A stretch of DNA of 64,000 nucleotides. Source: Myxacorys almedinensis A. GTDB lineage: Bacteria > Cyanobacteriota > Cyanobacteriia > Leptolyngbyales > Leptolyngbyaceae. The notes under the pieces are model-generated. The model was not told the origin of the DNA and did no database searches. It worked only from the letters and a program-made list of their open reading frames with translations. The stretch covers positions 1 to 64,000 of the forward strand of contig NZ_WVIE01000015.1 of the NCBI RefSeq assembly GCF_010091945.1, read 5' to 3'. The translations under genes and the position numbers were made by a program. How positions within the stretch are numbered: position 1 is the first letter of the stretch; the number at the start of each line of letters is the position of its first letter. This document shows positions 19,050 to 27,184 of the stretch, in pieces.

Positions 19050-19169
19050 AGATCACAAATCGATCACAAGATCTCAGACCTTTAGATCAAAAATGTCCGC
19101 AACTCTTGCTAAGGAAATTGCGGACGCTAGAACCCAATTGAAACTGCACTAAAGCACACTAGCGATAAG

Positions 19170-20903
19170 CTAGAACGTAAACGTAGTGCGGATCGTGCCG
19201 ATCACAATGTCATCATTGTTCTGATTATTTCCAGGATTGGTCAACCACACAATTCCAGGAGTAATAGAAATGTTGTCGTTGAGTTGATATTGGTAAAAGC
19301 CCTCAATGTGCAGAGAAGAATCACGATCTCTACCCACCAAGTTTCTGAAATTTCCACTACCCCCTTTGACCGTTGGCTCTCTGCCCACAATCACGCCTGC
19401 AACGCTGCCTTTCTTACCAAAATCTGGCACGGCTAACCCAACCGCCCAGTTCCAAATATCCAGGTCGCCTCTTGCGCCTGCGGCAAGCGATCGCGCTGTT
19501 GTGTAGCCCACATTGCCATTGAGCACCAATCTTGGACTCACTTGGAACGTTGCCGAGATGCCGTAGGCGTTTGCCGAAGTTGGCACATCTGCCCCCAAAA
19601 TTCCTGCGCCTGCCAGGTTACGGAAATTGGCTCGATCGCTGCCCACACTCCCTTCAGCCGTAAAGTCATTGTTGTAGGCATGGATGTAGGTGAACCCCAG
19701 TCCCAAGGCAGGACTCGGTTTAAAGGTTAGCTGCGCGATCGCACCGTAGGGTCCATTAAACAATCCATTGCCGGCCGCCGGATTGCTAGCCGTATCATCG
19801 CCTGCCAAGTAGCCCAGGCTCAACTCTAGCGCATCACTAAACTGATGCTGCACGCCTAAACCTTTGCCACCCAGTAGGTAGTAAATCGAGTTGCGGGTTC
19901 CAAAGTGGGTGAGCGCTCCGGTTGCACCGTCGCCATCCAAGTAGGGATTGAGCGTGTCAACAAAATCATCGATCGCGCCAGCATTGGCTTCGATGCTAAT
20001 CGTCGTTCTTTCGCCCAAGGGAAACTGATACAGCAGAGCATCGACGCCGACTTCGTTGCTGCCACCACCCGCAAAGCGGAAATTACCTTGACGGGTTAAG
20101 GGATCACCATTTAGGTTGGCAGGCAATTCTGAAATATTTTCAGCCTGGAGCCGAGTAACGAGTAGATCTCTGCCCGTAAAGCTGGTTTCTAAGTTCAGCC
20201 GGACGCGATCGCCAAAAATGGTATTTCTAGAAACCCGATCAGTGGTGCCGGTTGCTTGATTGGTAAAGTTTCTGCCTGAGGCAACGCCCGCAACCCCAAA
20301 GATCACTTCCCCAGTGAGCTTCGTTGTCGTCGAGAATTGCTGCCGTTCAAGGGTAGTGGTTCGCGCTTCGAGAGCATCCACGCGACCGCGCAACGTGGCG
20401 AGTTCTGCCGCAAATTCTTCTTGCAGCTTTTGCAGAGTGGCTAAATCTTCTTTCTTTACCAAGTCGGCAGTAGACGCCGCGATCAGTTCGTTCACGCGAT
20501 CGAGGCAGGCATTTAGCCCCGCCGCAAACTCGTAGCGAGTGAGGGCACGATTGCCGCGATAAGTGCGATCGGGGTACCCTGCAATGCAGCCATACCGCTC
20601 AACGAGAGATTGCAACGCCTGAAACGCCCAATCTGTGGGTCTTACATCAGAAAGTTGCGAAACGGAGGTGACTTGACCCATCGATGGCTTATTGGTACTG
20701 AGATCCGCCACGGCTGGAGTCTCATTAGCTAGAGTCTCATCGGCTGCCATGTGCTGGGCAACGACCTTTCCAGTTGACGCAGATTCGACAGACTTAGACA
20801 CTGAAGCGACCTCAGATGCCTGTGCCCCTGACACCACGGTCAAGCTAGCGGCGGCCAGCAGCAGAGGCTGAAGCCAGAGAATGCTGTAAAAACGGTTTGA
20901 CAT
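19170..20903 (-). CDS. SLH-domain outer-membrane porin, probable iron uptake porin
   Basis: A 577-residue outer-membrane protein. A signal peptide covers residues 1-29 (ends GAQAS). An SLH domain at about residues 80-135 (VSQLSDVRPTDWAFQALQSL, GCIAGYPDRTYRGNRALTRYEFAAGLN) anchors it to the cell wall. A coiled coil at about 145-190 follows (LQKLQEEFAAELATLRGRV), then an OprB-type beta barrel ending in a C-terminal phenylalanine (RTTFTF). This is the cyanobacterial porin architecture that includes the iron-selective type. A Fur-box-like site lies about 93 bases upstream, supporting iron control. Iron as substrate is inference from that site and family naming. Confidence 0.9.
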   Translation of the reverse strand: MSNRFYSILWLQPLLLAAASLTVVSGAQASEVASVSKSVESASTGKVVAQHMAADETLANETPAVADLSTNKPSMGQVTSVSQLSDVRPTDWAFQALQSLVERYGCIAGYPDRTYRGNRALTRYEFAAGLNACLDRVNELIAASTADLVKKEDLATLQKLQEEFAAELATLRGRVDALEARTTTLERQQFSTTTKLTGEVIFGVAGVASGRNFTNQATGTTDRVSRNTIFGDRVRLNLETSFTGRDLLVTRLQAENISELPANLNGDPLTRQGNFRFAGGGSNEVGVDALLYQFPLGERTTISIEANAGAIDDFVDTLNPYLDGDGATGALTHFGTRNSIYYLLGGKGLGVQHQFSDALELSLGYLAGDDTASNPAAGNGLFNGPYGAIAQLTFKPSPALGLGFTYIHAYNNDFTAEGSVGSDRANFRNLAGAGILGADVPTSANAYGISATFQVSPRLVLNGNVGYTTARSLAAGARGDLDIWNWAVGLAVPDFGKKGSVAGVIVGREPTVKGGSGNFRNLVGRDRDSSLHIEGFYQYQLNDNISITPGIVWLTNPGNNQNNDDIVIGTIRTTFTF

Positions 20904-20995
20904 GATGTTGCCTTGGTCTCACACCTAAAAGAACTGAAAACGGCTACTCAGTAGCTCTTCTTAAACTACCCGAAGGAAATTCTAAAATATATTAC

Positions 20996-21014
20996 GATAA
21001 TCATACTCATTCTC
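20996..21014 (-). promoter_or_regulatory. Fur-box-like operator upstream of the porin gene
   Basis: The 19 bases GATAATCATACTCATTCTC match the classical Fur consensus GATAATGATAATCATTATC at 16 of 19 positions. The site lies 93-111 bases upstream of the porin start, and its surroundings are AT-rich (TAAAATATATTACGATAA). Placement in the promoter region of a porin called iron-related on independent grounds strengthens the call. Confidence 0.75.
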
Positions 21015-21527
21015 GCTACCCATGCCTCTCGTGATAAGCGCGTCCTGTCATGTAGGTTTAATTCATTCTGAGAACTATTGTCAAGAACATGACAAGAACG
21101 ATTTTCCAAAGTAGTGAAAAAAGCTGAAATTTAGAAAGCAATTTTCAACCCTCTCTCCACCAAAACCAGTACAAAATTCTGTTCAGTAAATACTGATAGA
21201 GCGCTGCTTTAGAGGCGGACAATGCTTAACCTTTGGAGACGGAAAAACTGCTATTACTTTACATCAATTAGCGGGTTCTTCAAATGCGGGGTGGGGGGAT
21301 CAATTGCGAAACTGTTTGCTTAAATCTATCTGCCAGACCCCCTACAGTCTGAAATCTAAGCGACAAATTCTTGAAGTAAACTACCCTAGCCTTTGCTCAC
21401 AGAAGCGCGGGCTCTAGTGCAGAAGAGATGCGATCGCGATTTCTACGCAATTTTCAGGGTTGCCCAATCTGGCTATACATCGATTGCTGCCCCAATCCAG
21501 CCCCAATCCATGAGTGCCCAAGGGTAC
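21015..21527. other. Gene-free region upstream of the porin
   Basis: About 510 bases with no supported gene. They hold the distal upstream part of the porin promoter and the 3' flank of the exported protein gene at 21528-22997. Two GTCAAGAACATGACAAGAA-like copies of the motif CAAGAAC(A/G) occur near 21080-21100. No structured RNA is apparent to me. Confidence 0.4.
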
Positions 21528-22997
21528 TCAGCCTTGAGTATTGGTTGAGTTGACAGGCGGCGTTTCTCCATCGCTGACCTGAGAAGAATCGAGTTGATTT
21601 AAAAGTTTGAGACCTTTAACACGGTTAGTGGAGTTATCCTGGGGCTGTTGCTTGAGCCATGCGATCGCTTGGGCTTTCCCTCGCTTGGCAGCAACTCGCA
21701 ATGCCGCCCACGTTTGGACATCCGTGCGGGCAGGGTTTACTTGCAAGGCGGCATCAATGCGTTTTTTAATGCGACCCGAATCAAATTTCAGCAGATCTAA
21801 CACGTCATCGAGATCGTCCGCCGACGTGTGGATCACATACGTCGCCTTTGCCCAGCGCCCATCGATCAGATGGGCTAGCACCTGCTGGCTAGCGCTAGCC
21901 CACGGTTGATCCGCTTGAGTTTTGGTAATCTTGGCATGGCGAGCCACCAAATCAAGCTGAGCTTGGGCGGTATCCGTCCACTCTTTGATCCGCTGCTTTC
22001 GCACAGACTGGATCACTTCAAGAGCAGGCGACCATAGACCACTGCGCGCTAAAAATAAAGCATCCTTAAAAGCGCCACTGTCGATCGGAGATTTGTTGAG
22101 CGAAACAGGCTGTAGCTCAAACGGAACCCCTTTAGACTTGCGAGGCACAAGCTGATAAACCTGAAAGTCTGGCTCTAGGGCAACGGTGCGATCCACAAGC
22201 AGTTCGGGCGCACGACCTTTGCGAACCTTTTGCCAAGTTGGAGTCTGCCCGGTGGGGCTTGTCCAACTGATCAAGCCGCTGATGGTCGTGGAAACCGGGT
22301 TATAGTACACCACCGAGCCATAGACGATGGTAGAATCGCCTTTACGAGTTTTTCCGGCAAGATTGAGCCAGATGCCTTGAGCCGCAACGATATTTTTGCC
22401 CAGTTCCGGAGGGTTGTCATAACGTTCGACGATCGTATAGGGCAAGGTGTCGCGGCTGCCTGCCTCCGCCACCCGCGACTCTACTAACGGCTCTAGCACA
22501 AACGACTCTTCAACCTCGTTGATCCCTAGAACATTAATAAACTGAAGCGCTTCTTTTTTCTGGGGCGTGGGGTTTAGAACCCTACGGTAGACGCGCACTT
22601 CGCTCAAGCGGTGGGGACAACGCGCCCCTTCAACCAAACTCGCCGGGTTGGAACAGTTGGTTTCGCGGCGAAAAATGGGCAACAGCAGATCCACGGTTTG
22701 CTTGGCAGCTTTTCCAGGACTCTCTACACGAATCTGGTCGCCCGCGCTGAGACCGTTTCGTTTGAGGTCTGATTGAACTTCGGCTAATGTTTTTGGATCA
22801 TCCCACACCGAGAGCGGAATCCTTGCGCCTTCAGGGAGGTAGCGATTCATCCAGGCAACAGATTTTGGGTCGATGATGAATTGAAAACTTGCCCAAGCAC
22901 TGCCTGCCACAAGTCCAGAGGCGCTGAGCATGATCAACCCCACCCCCCAAGTGCCGAAGCGGGGAAGCGAGATTCTAGAGAGACGGAATCGTTTCAT
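21528..22997 (-). CDS. Membrane-anchored or exported protein of unknown function
   Basis: A 489-residue protein. A basic N-terminus and a hydrophobic segment at about residues 16-38 (WGVGLIMLSASGLVAGSAWASF) form a signal peptide or signal anchor. The remainder is mostly soluble: an NRYLPEGARIPLSVWDDPKTL block, a beta-rich middle (GIWLNLAGKTRKGDSTIVYGSVVYYNP) and a helical C-terminal half with hints of repeated helix pairs (DALFLARSGLWSPALEVIQS). Two cysteines near residues 115-127 (NCSNPASLVEGARCP) could form a disulfide outside the cytoplasm. The family is not recognised. It sits upstream of nothing obviously related; the next minus-strand gene is a glycosyltransferase 98 bases away. Confidence 0.78.
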   Translation of the reverse strand: MKRFRLSRISLPRFGTWGVGLIMLSASGLVAGSAWASFQFIIDPKSVAWMNRYLPEGARIPLSVWDDPKTLAEVQSDLKRNGLSAGDQIRVESPGKAAKQTVDLLLPIFRRETNCSNPASLVEGARCPHRLSEVRVYRRVLNPTPQKKEALQFINVLGINEVEESFVLEPLVESRVAEAGSRDTLPYTIVERYDNPPELGKNIVAAQGIWLNLAGKTRKGDSTIVYGSVVYYNPVSTTISGLISWTSPTGQTPTWQKVRKGRAPELLVDRTVALEPDFQVYQLVPRKSKGVPFELQPVSLNKSPIDSGAFKDALFLARSGLWSPALEVIQSVRKQRIKEWTDTAQAQLDLVARHAKITKTQADQPWASASQQVLAHLIDGRWAKATYVIHTSADDLDDVLDLLKFDSGRIKKRIDAALQVNPARTDVQTWAALRVAAKRGKAQAIAWLKQQPQDNSTNRVKGLKLLNQLDSSQVSDGETPPVNSTNTQG

Positions 22998-23095
22998 GAC
23001 TCAGCAAGGAGCAACAGCATAGATGGAGCAGCGATCGCAGTAACCCCCACTGGGAATGACACCCCTCTTCTGAATGGTATATGGACACAGAGAAA

Positions 23096-24316
23096 TTAGA
23101 ACATTTTTCCCTCTAAGACTTTCAAATATCGCTGCCCTGCCCGTTCCCACGTATAGTCTGACTCGACGAGCGATCGCGCCGTGTGTGAAAGCTGCGATCG
23201 CAGCGTGGGGTCTTCAAATAACCGTGAGATCGCCTGGACATACTCTGGCATAGAATTGGCTCTGAGCGCCCGTAGCGGAGTGTTTGCCCCATCTACCACC
23301 AGCCCTTCTAAGCCGCGATCGCTGGCAACAACCGGCGCTCCGGCTGCCATTGCTTCTAGCGTTTTATTTTTGATTCCATATCCGGTTCGCATCGGAATCA
23401 CACACACCGTTGCTTGATGTAAATACTCTGCCATGGAGGGCACTTGTCCAGTCACGACGATACCCGGTTGCTCACCCAGGTTCTGAATGTCTGCGGTAGG
23501 GCGAGAGCCAACTAGCGCCAGGGTTGTGTCGGGGTAGTGTTCTCGAAGGGCGGGTAAGATGTTTAAACTCAAGAATTTAGCTGCATCGATGTTGGCGAGA
23601 TTGTCCATTGCGCCAATAAATACGAGGTGATGCCCCCCCGGATCAGCCGCTCGGTAAGGAAACGCAGAAAAATCTACGCCGTTGGGAATGACCTCAATGC
23701 TAGCGGTTGGATCAAAGGCATAAAGCTGATTTCGGTCATCGTCTGTTGTGACTACGAGATGGCAAAACTTTTTGCAGTAGCGCTGTTCGTAGCGCTTTAA
23801 AAGCGGCAAGTTTAAGCGATCGCGCCAAACCTGTTCAGACGTGCCGGTTTGCAACTGATTTCGACACGATCCATAAACTGAACTGTGGACATTCACCACC
23901 GTCCGCAACTGCTGCCGAAATTCTGGGCGCACATACCGTTCATTCACACTATGTTCACAGGTGATCACCTCAAACCGTTGCTTTTGCACGGCGCGGTCAA
24001 TCCAGGCTTGCATCTCGGCTGAATGCTGGGCTAGTACACTGGGCGGCGTTCCTTGCTGCAAAAAGCTGGCAAACCGAGTTACCTTTCCGGCAAGCCCAGA
24101 CGAGGAACCCGTGTGAGGACGGGGAAAAACCACCAACTCGGTGACGCGATCGCGCAGGGTGGCAACCTCGGCATCGGTCACATCGTCAGTGCGTTGAGTG
24201 AGAACCGTAACGGGATGAAACTGTTGCAGATAGTTCAACAGGTGAAACGTCCGAACTTGGGTTCCACCTTTGGTGGGGGGGTAGGGAAAAGTAGCAGACA
24301 CCATCAAAATATTCAT
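23096..24316 (-). CDS. Glycosyltransferase family 4
   Basis: A 406-residue GT-B fold enzyme transferring a sugar from a nucleotide donor, probably for cell-surface polysaccharide. The N-terminal domain starts MNILMVSATFPYPPTKGG with TQVRTFHLLNYL. The C-terminal donor domain shows VIPNGVDFSAFPY, LVFIGAMDNLANIDAAKF, TLALVGSRPTADIQ, and the family acid pair region GYGIKNKTLEAMAAGAPVVAS. The gene is divergent from the next two plus-strand genes, which are also glycosyltransferase-like, forming a small surface-glycan cluster. The substrate is unknown. Confidence 0.92.
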   Translation of the reverse strand: MNILMVSATFPYPPTKGGTQVRTFHLLNYLQQFHPVTVLTQRTDDVTDAEVATLRDRVTELVVFPRPHTGSSSGLAGKVTRFASFLQQGTPPSVLAQHSAEMQAWIDRAVQKQRFEVITCEHSVNERYVRPEFRQQLRTVVNVHSSVYGSCRNQLQTGTSEQVWRDRLNLPLLKRYEQRYCKKFCHLVVTTDDDRNQLYAFDPTASIEVIPNGVDFSAFPYRAADPGGHHLVFIGAMDNLANIDAAKFLSLNILPALREHYPDTTLALVGSRPTADIQNLGEQPGIVVTGQVPSMAEYLHQATVCVIPMRTGYGIKNKTLEAMAAGAPVVASDRGLEGLVVDGANTPLRALRANSMPEYVQAISRLFEDPTLRSQLSHTARSLVESDYTWERAGQRYLKVLEGKMF

Positions 24317-24438
24317 GGAGGCATTTCCTTAGACGTGCCGTGAGACGAATTGCCATTCACGGGAATACTGACGATATCCAGAGTTCCCAATAAGTTGCCC
24401 TGTTTTTGAGCCTAAATTGATTTCAACGTGATAGGAGA

Positions 24439-25467
24439 ATGGGTATGCCTTCGTTTGGGCTGTATACGCTGGCTAACGATACTGTATTTGATCAATTTGT
24501 AGCATTGATCAATAGCATTGAAGAAAATGTTGGCTCCGATATTCCTATTTGTGTTATTCCTTACAATCGCAATATTGAAAATATTCAGCGTGAAATTAGC
24601 ACTCGTAACAACGTTACCTTATTTGAAAACTGGTTAGCGATCGAGCGGTGGGATAACTTTTTTAATAGCGTTTGGCAGTTTCATCCGCGCACAAAGGACT
24701 CGAAATTAAACCGTCCGGGGTGGTATGGCGGATTCGTGCATCGCAAGTTTGCTGCTTTTGAGGGCAATTTTGATCGATTTGTCTTCTACAATGCTGACAC
24801 GCTCGCCATGAAGCCGCTCGATGATATGGTCAGCCAGCTTCACCATTACGACCTGGTTTTTAACGATTGGGAACACACAAAACGACGGGATCTCACAGAA
24901 CTCAATCTAGATGTGATCGAACCTGCGATCGGGCTGCAAGAAGCAGAAATTCGTCCGTTATTACACTGTGATCGTTTCTTCGCAGCGCGGCGCGGCATGT
25001 TTAACGATGTGTCACTGATGCAGTTGAAAAAGCGATTGGTAGAAGATAACCAACTCCAGTGGATTCGCGATCGCTCGTGGTGGTCAAGTTCAGCGATGTT
25101 CAATTATCTAACGTTGGCTCAAGACTGCACCGTGTTCAACGTTACGCTTAGCCCCAACGAGTCAGCGCGAACCGGAAATTGCGCGAATGCCGATCTGTTC
25201 GTCAATCAAGACAACGTTCTCTACAACGCAGATGGGTTAAAGCCGATTCATCGCATTCATTATACGAGCTATGCTTCGAGGGATTTTGCGCGATTGTGCG
25301 GGGGCGAAGATGTGGATATTCCGCACAAAGATGTCTTTTTGCACTATCGCTTTCTCAAGACTCCCGATCAAAAACCTCAAGCTTTGGTGGCTCCAAAAGC
25401 GACGACTAAGCTGCTGCGGTTGCTTCGCAGTTCCCGAAGGGTAATCGCTGCACACCAATATTTCTAA
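24439..25467 (+). CDS. Npun_R2821/Npun_R2823-type protein, GT-A-like
   Basis: A 342-residue soluble protein resembling the cyanobacterial Npun_R2821/Npun_R2823 group: FGLYTLANDTVFDQFVALIN at the start, then GGFVHRKFAAFEG and DRFVFYNADTLAMKPL. The YNADT pattern resembles the DxD-type site of GT-A glycosyltransferases (GT8-like). A Shine-Dalgarno-like ATAGGAG precedes two nearby ATGs, 24439 and 24445. Its neighbours are a GT4 gene (divergent) and a GT2 gene (same strand, 44 bases on), supporting a role in glycan assembly. Activity is inference. Confidence 0.83.
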   Translation: MGMPSFGLYTLANDTVFDQFVALINSIEENVGSDIPICVIPYNRNIENIQREISTRNNVTLFENWLAIERWDNFFNSVWQFHPRTKDSKLNRPGWYGGFVHRKFAAFEGNFDRFVFYNADTLAMKPLDDMVSQLHHYDLVFNDWEHTKRRDLTELNLDVIEPAIGLQEAEIRPLLHCDRFFAARRGMFNDVSLMQLKKRLVEDNQLQWIRDRSWWSSSAMFNYLTLAQDCTVFNVTLSPNESARTGNCANADLFVNQDNVLYNADGLKPIHRIHYTSYASRDFARLCGGEDVDIPHKDVFLHYRFLKTPDQKPQALVAPKATTKLLRLLRSSRRVIAAHQYF

Positions 25468-25511
25468 GCTCAAAAAACTTGTTCAGGTATAATGTCAACC
25501 TCCAGCCCACA

Positions 25512-26456
25512 ATGCCCAAAATTAGCATCTGCATTCCTACCTTTAACCGCGCTCACTTGTTGCCGTTTGCGATCGAAAGTGTTGTTGAGCAAACAGAGCA
25601 AGATTGGGAACTAATCGTGTGTGATGATGGCTCTAGCGATCGCACCCCCGAATTGCTCGCAACCTACCTAGACACCCGAATTCACTACATTCGCCATCCC
25701 AAAAATATTGGCAAAAGCAACAACATGCGCTCTGGGTTTGAGGCAGCAACCGGAGCCTACTTCATCAAGTTTGACGACGACGATCGCTTGACCCCAAACT
25801 TTTTATCTCAGACAAGCCAGATTTTAGATCGCTCACCCACCCTCGATTTTGTGGGCACGGATCATTGGATCATTGATTCGCACCATCAGCGCGATGAAGC
25901 TGCCACCGAGCAAAATTCTCAGCAGTGGGGGAGAACAAATTTGCCCACAGGTGTGGTTGCCAACTTATTAGAAGTGGTGTTTGTCAACCAAAGCTTTCAA
26001 ATTGGCGCGACGTTGTTTCGGCGACAGGCACTGCTGGATCTGGGATACATGCGCCCCAATATCCAAAACTGCGAAGATAACGATCTGTTGGTTCGGCTAG
26101 CGATCGCGCATAAGCAAGGCTATTATCTGCCCCAACGCCTGATGGAATATCGCGTTCATCCGGAACAACAGGGCATCGATCGCGCCATTCCCTACCTAAA
26201 AGACAAACTGAAGTATTTACAGAACTTCCAATTTGAGCAAGAGCCATTGGAAAAAGTGCGACGATCGCGCCTCGCTGAAACTCAATTACTGTTGGGACTG
26301 CGATTGATTGAAAAAGGCGAAACGCAGGTTGGGAGAGACCTTGTGAGCGCTGGAAGATCGGCTTCAACCTCAAAAGCGCTAACCGGAATGGCGCTTTCTG
26401 TGCTGCCGCTTGGGGTGCGATCGCGCGCCTTTAACTTGATTCGCCAAACCCGGTAA
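25512..26456 (+). CDS. Glycosyltransferase family 2
   Basis: About 314 residues from ATG at 25512 (MPKISICIPTFNRAHLL); a start at 25479 would add eleven non-conserved residues. GT-A features are clear: ISICIPTFNRA at the start, ELIVCDDGSSDRTPEL with the first acid pair, YFIKFDDDDRLTPNF with the DxD-like metal motif, and NCEDNDLLVRLAI as the distal acidic segment. There is no membrane segment, so it acts at the cytoplasmic face. It likely forms one unit with the preceding Npun_R2821-type gene. The acceptor is unknown. Confidence 0.92.
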   Translation: MPKISICIPTFNRAHLLPFAIESVVEQTEQDWELIVCDDGSSDRTPELLATYLDTRIHYIRHPKNIGKSNNMRSGFEAATGAYFIKFDDDDRLTPNFLSQTSQILDRSPTLDFVGTDHWIIDSHHQRDEAATEQNSQQWGRTNLPTGVVANLLEVVFVNQSFQIGATLFRRQALLDLGYMRPNIQNCEDNDLLVRLAIAHKQGYYLPQRLMEYRVHPEQQGIDRAIPYLKDKLKYLQNFQFEQEPLEKVRRSRLAETQLLLGLRLIEKGETQVGRDLVSAGRSASTSKALTGMALSVLPLGVRSRAFNLIRQTR

Positions 26457-26533
26457 ATTTAAGGCGACACGATGGCAAGACAGATTAAAAATAGACGCGG
26501 CATAGGCTCACGAATAAACGTCGCTCGACAGCA

Positions 26534-26998
26534 TCACAAACCGTCAGAACCCAACAGAGACGCTCCTCCAGCCTTTGGCGAAACAGATCGCAGGTGTTCC
26601 CAATCTTTTAGCAAAACCTCGCCCCACTTTGCCGCCAAATTTACCTGCGTAAACGGCACTCGCACCGACGACTGAGGCATCTCAAACTCTAACTCGATTG
26701 ATTTTCCTCGCTCTGGCGGGGCTTGCATATCAACCGCTTGCCGATTGACCAGCAGCCGAATTGCCTGCACATCGTTGAGTGAGAAGGTTTGAGTTTGCAC
26801 AATGCCCCTGCGAGTTGCTTTTCCCCAGGTCAACTCGTCGCCCTTTTGCGCCAACACCGAGTAAATGTCAAACTTCGCGCGATCATAGTGATCCGCCCAT
26901 TGCCGATAAGTTTCTAGCTTTTGATATTCGTTCCAGCCTGCCCACGCTAGCCCGATAAATACAGCCAGCAGCGGGAGCCATAAAAGTCCGTGAATCAT
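26534..26998 (-). CDS. Single-pass membrane protein of unknown function
   Basis: A 154-residue protein. An N-terminal hydrophobic segment (GLLWLPLLAVFIGLAWAGW, residues about 4-22) is followed by a basic-aromatic stretch and a probable beta-rich domain (RRGIVQTQTFSLNDVQAIRLLV, SIELEFEMPQSSVRVPF, VNLAAKWGEVLLKDWE). The topology suggests one anchor with the body on one side of the membrane. The family is not recognised. It lies convergent with the glycosyltransferase genes and divergent from the subtilase gene by 186 bases. Confidence 0.72.
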   Translation of the reverse strand: MIHGLLWLPLLAVFIGLAWAGWNEYQKLETYRQWADHYDRAKFDIYSVLAQKGDELTWGKATRRGIVQTQTFSLNDVQAIRLLVNRQAVDMQAPPERGKSIELEFEMPQSSVRVPFTQVNLAAKWGEVLLKDWEHLRSVSPKAGGASLLGSDGL

Positions 26999-27184
26999 AC
27001 CTAACGAGAGTCATTAAGAATTAGAAAAATTTAGCCTCTAAGATCATGGTATCTCGGTAAAACATTTAGTTTTGCGTCATCACCCCTTTTTCCTGCCGCA
27101 TCCGTCTAATGGCTGCGCTATGTTGGAGTTCAACTTCGACGTTTGATAGAGAACTGGTTGGTAGAAAACTATTGATAGAGGACT

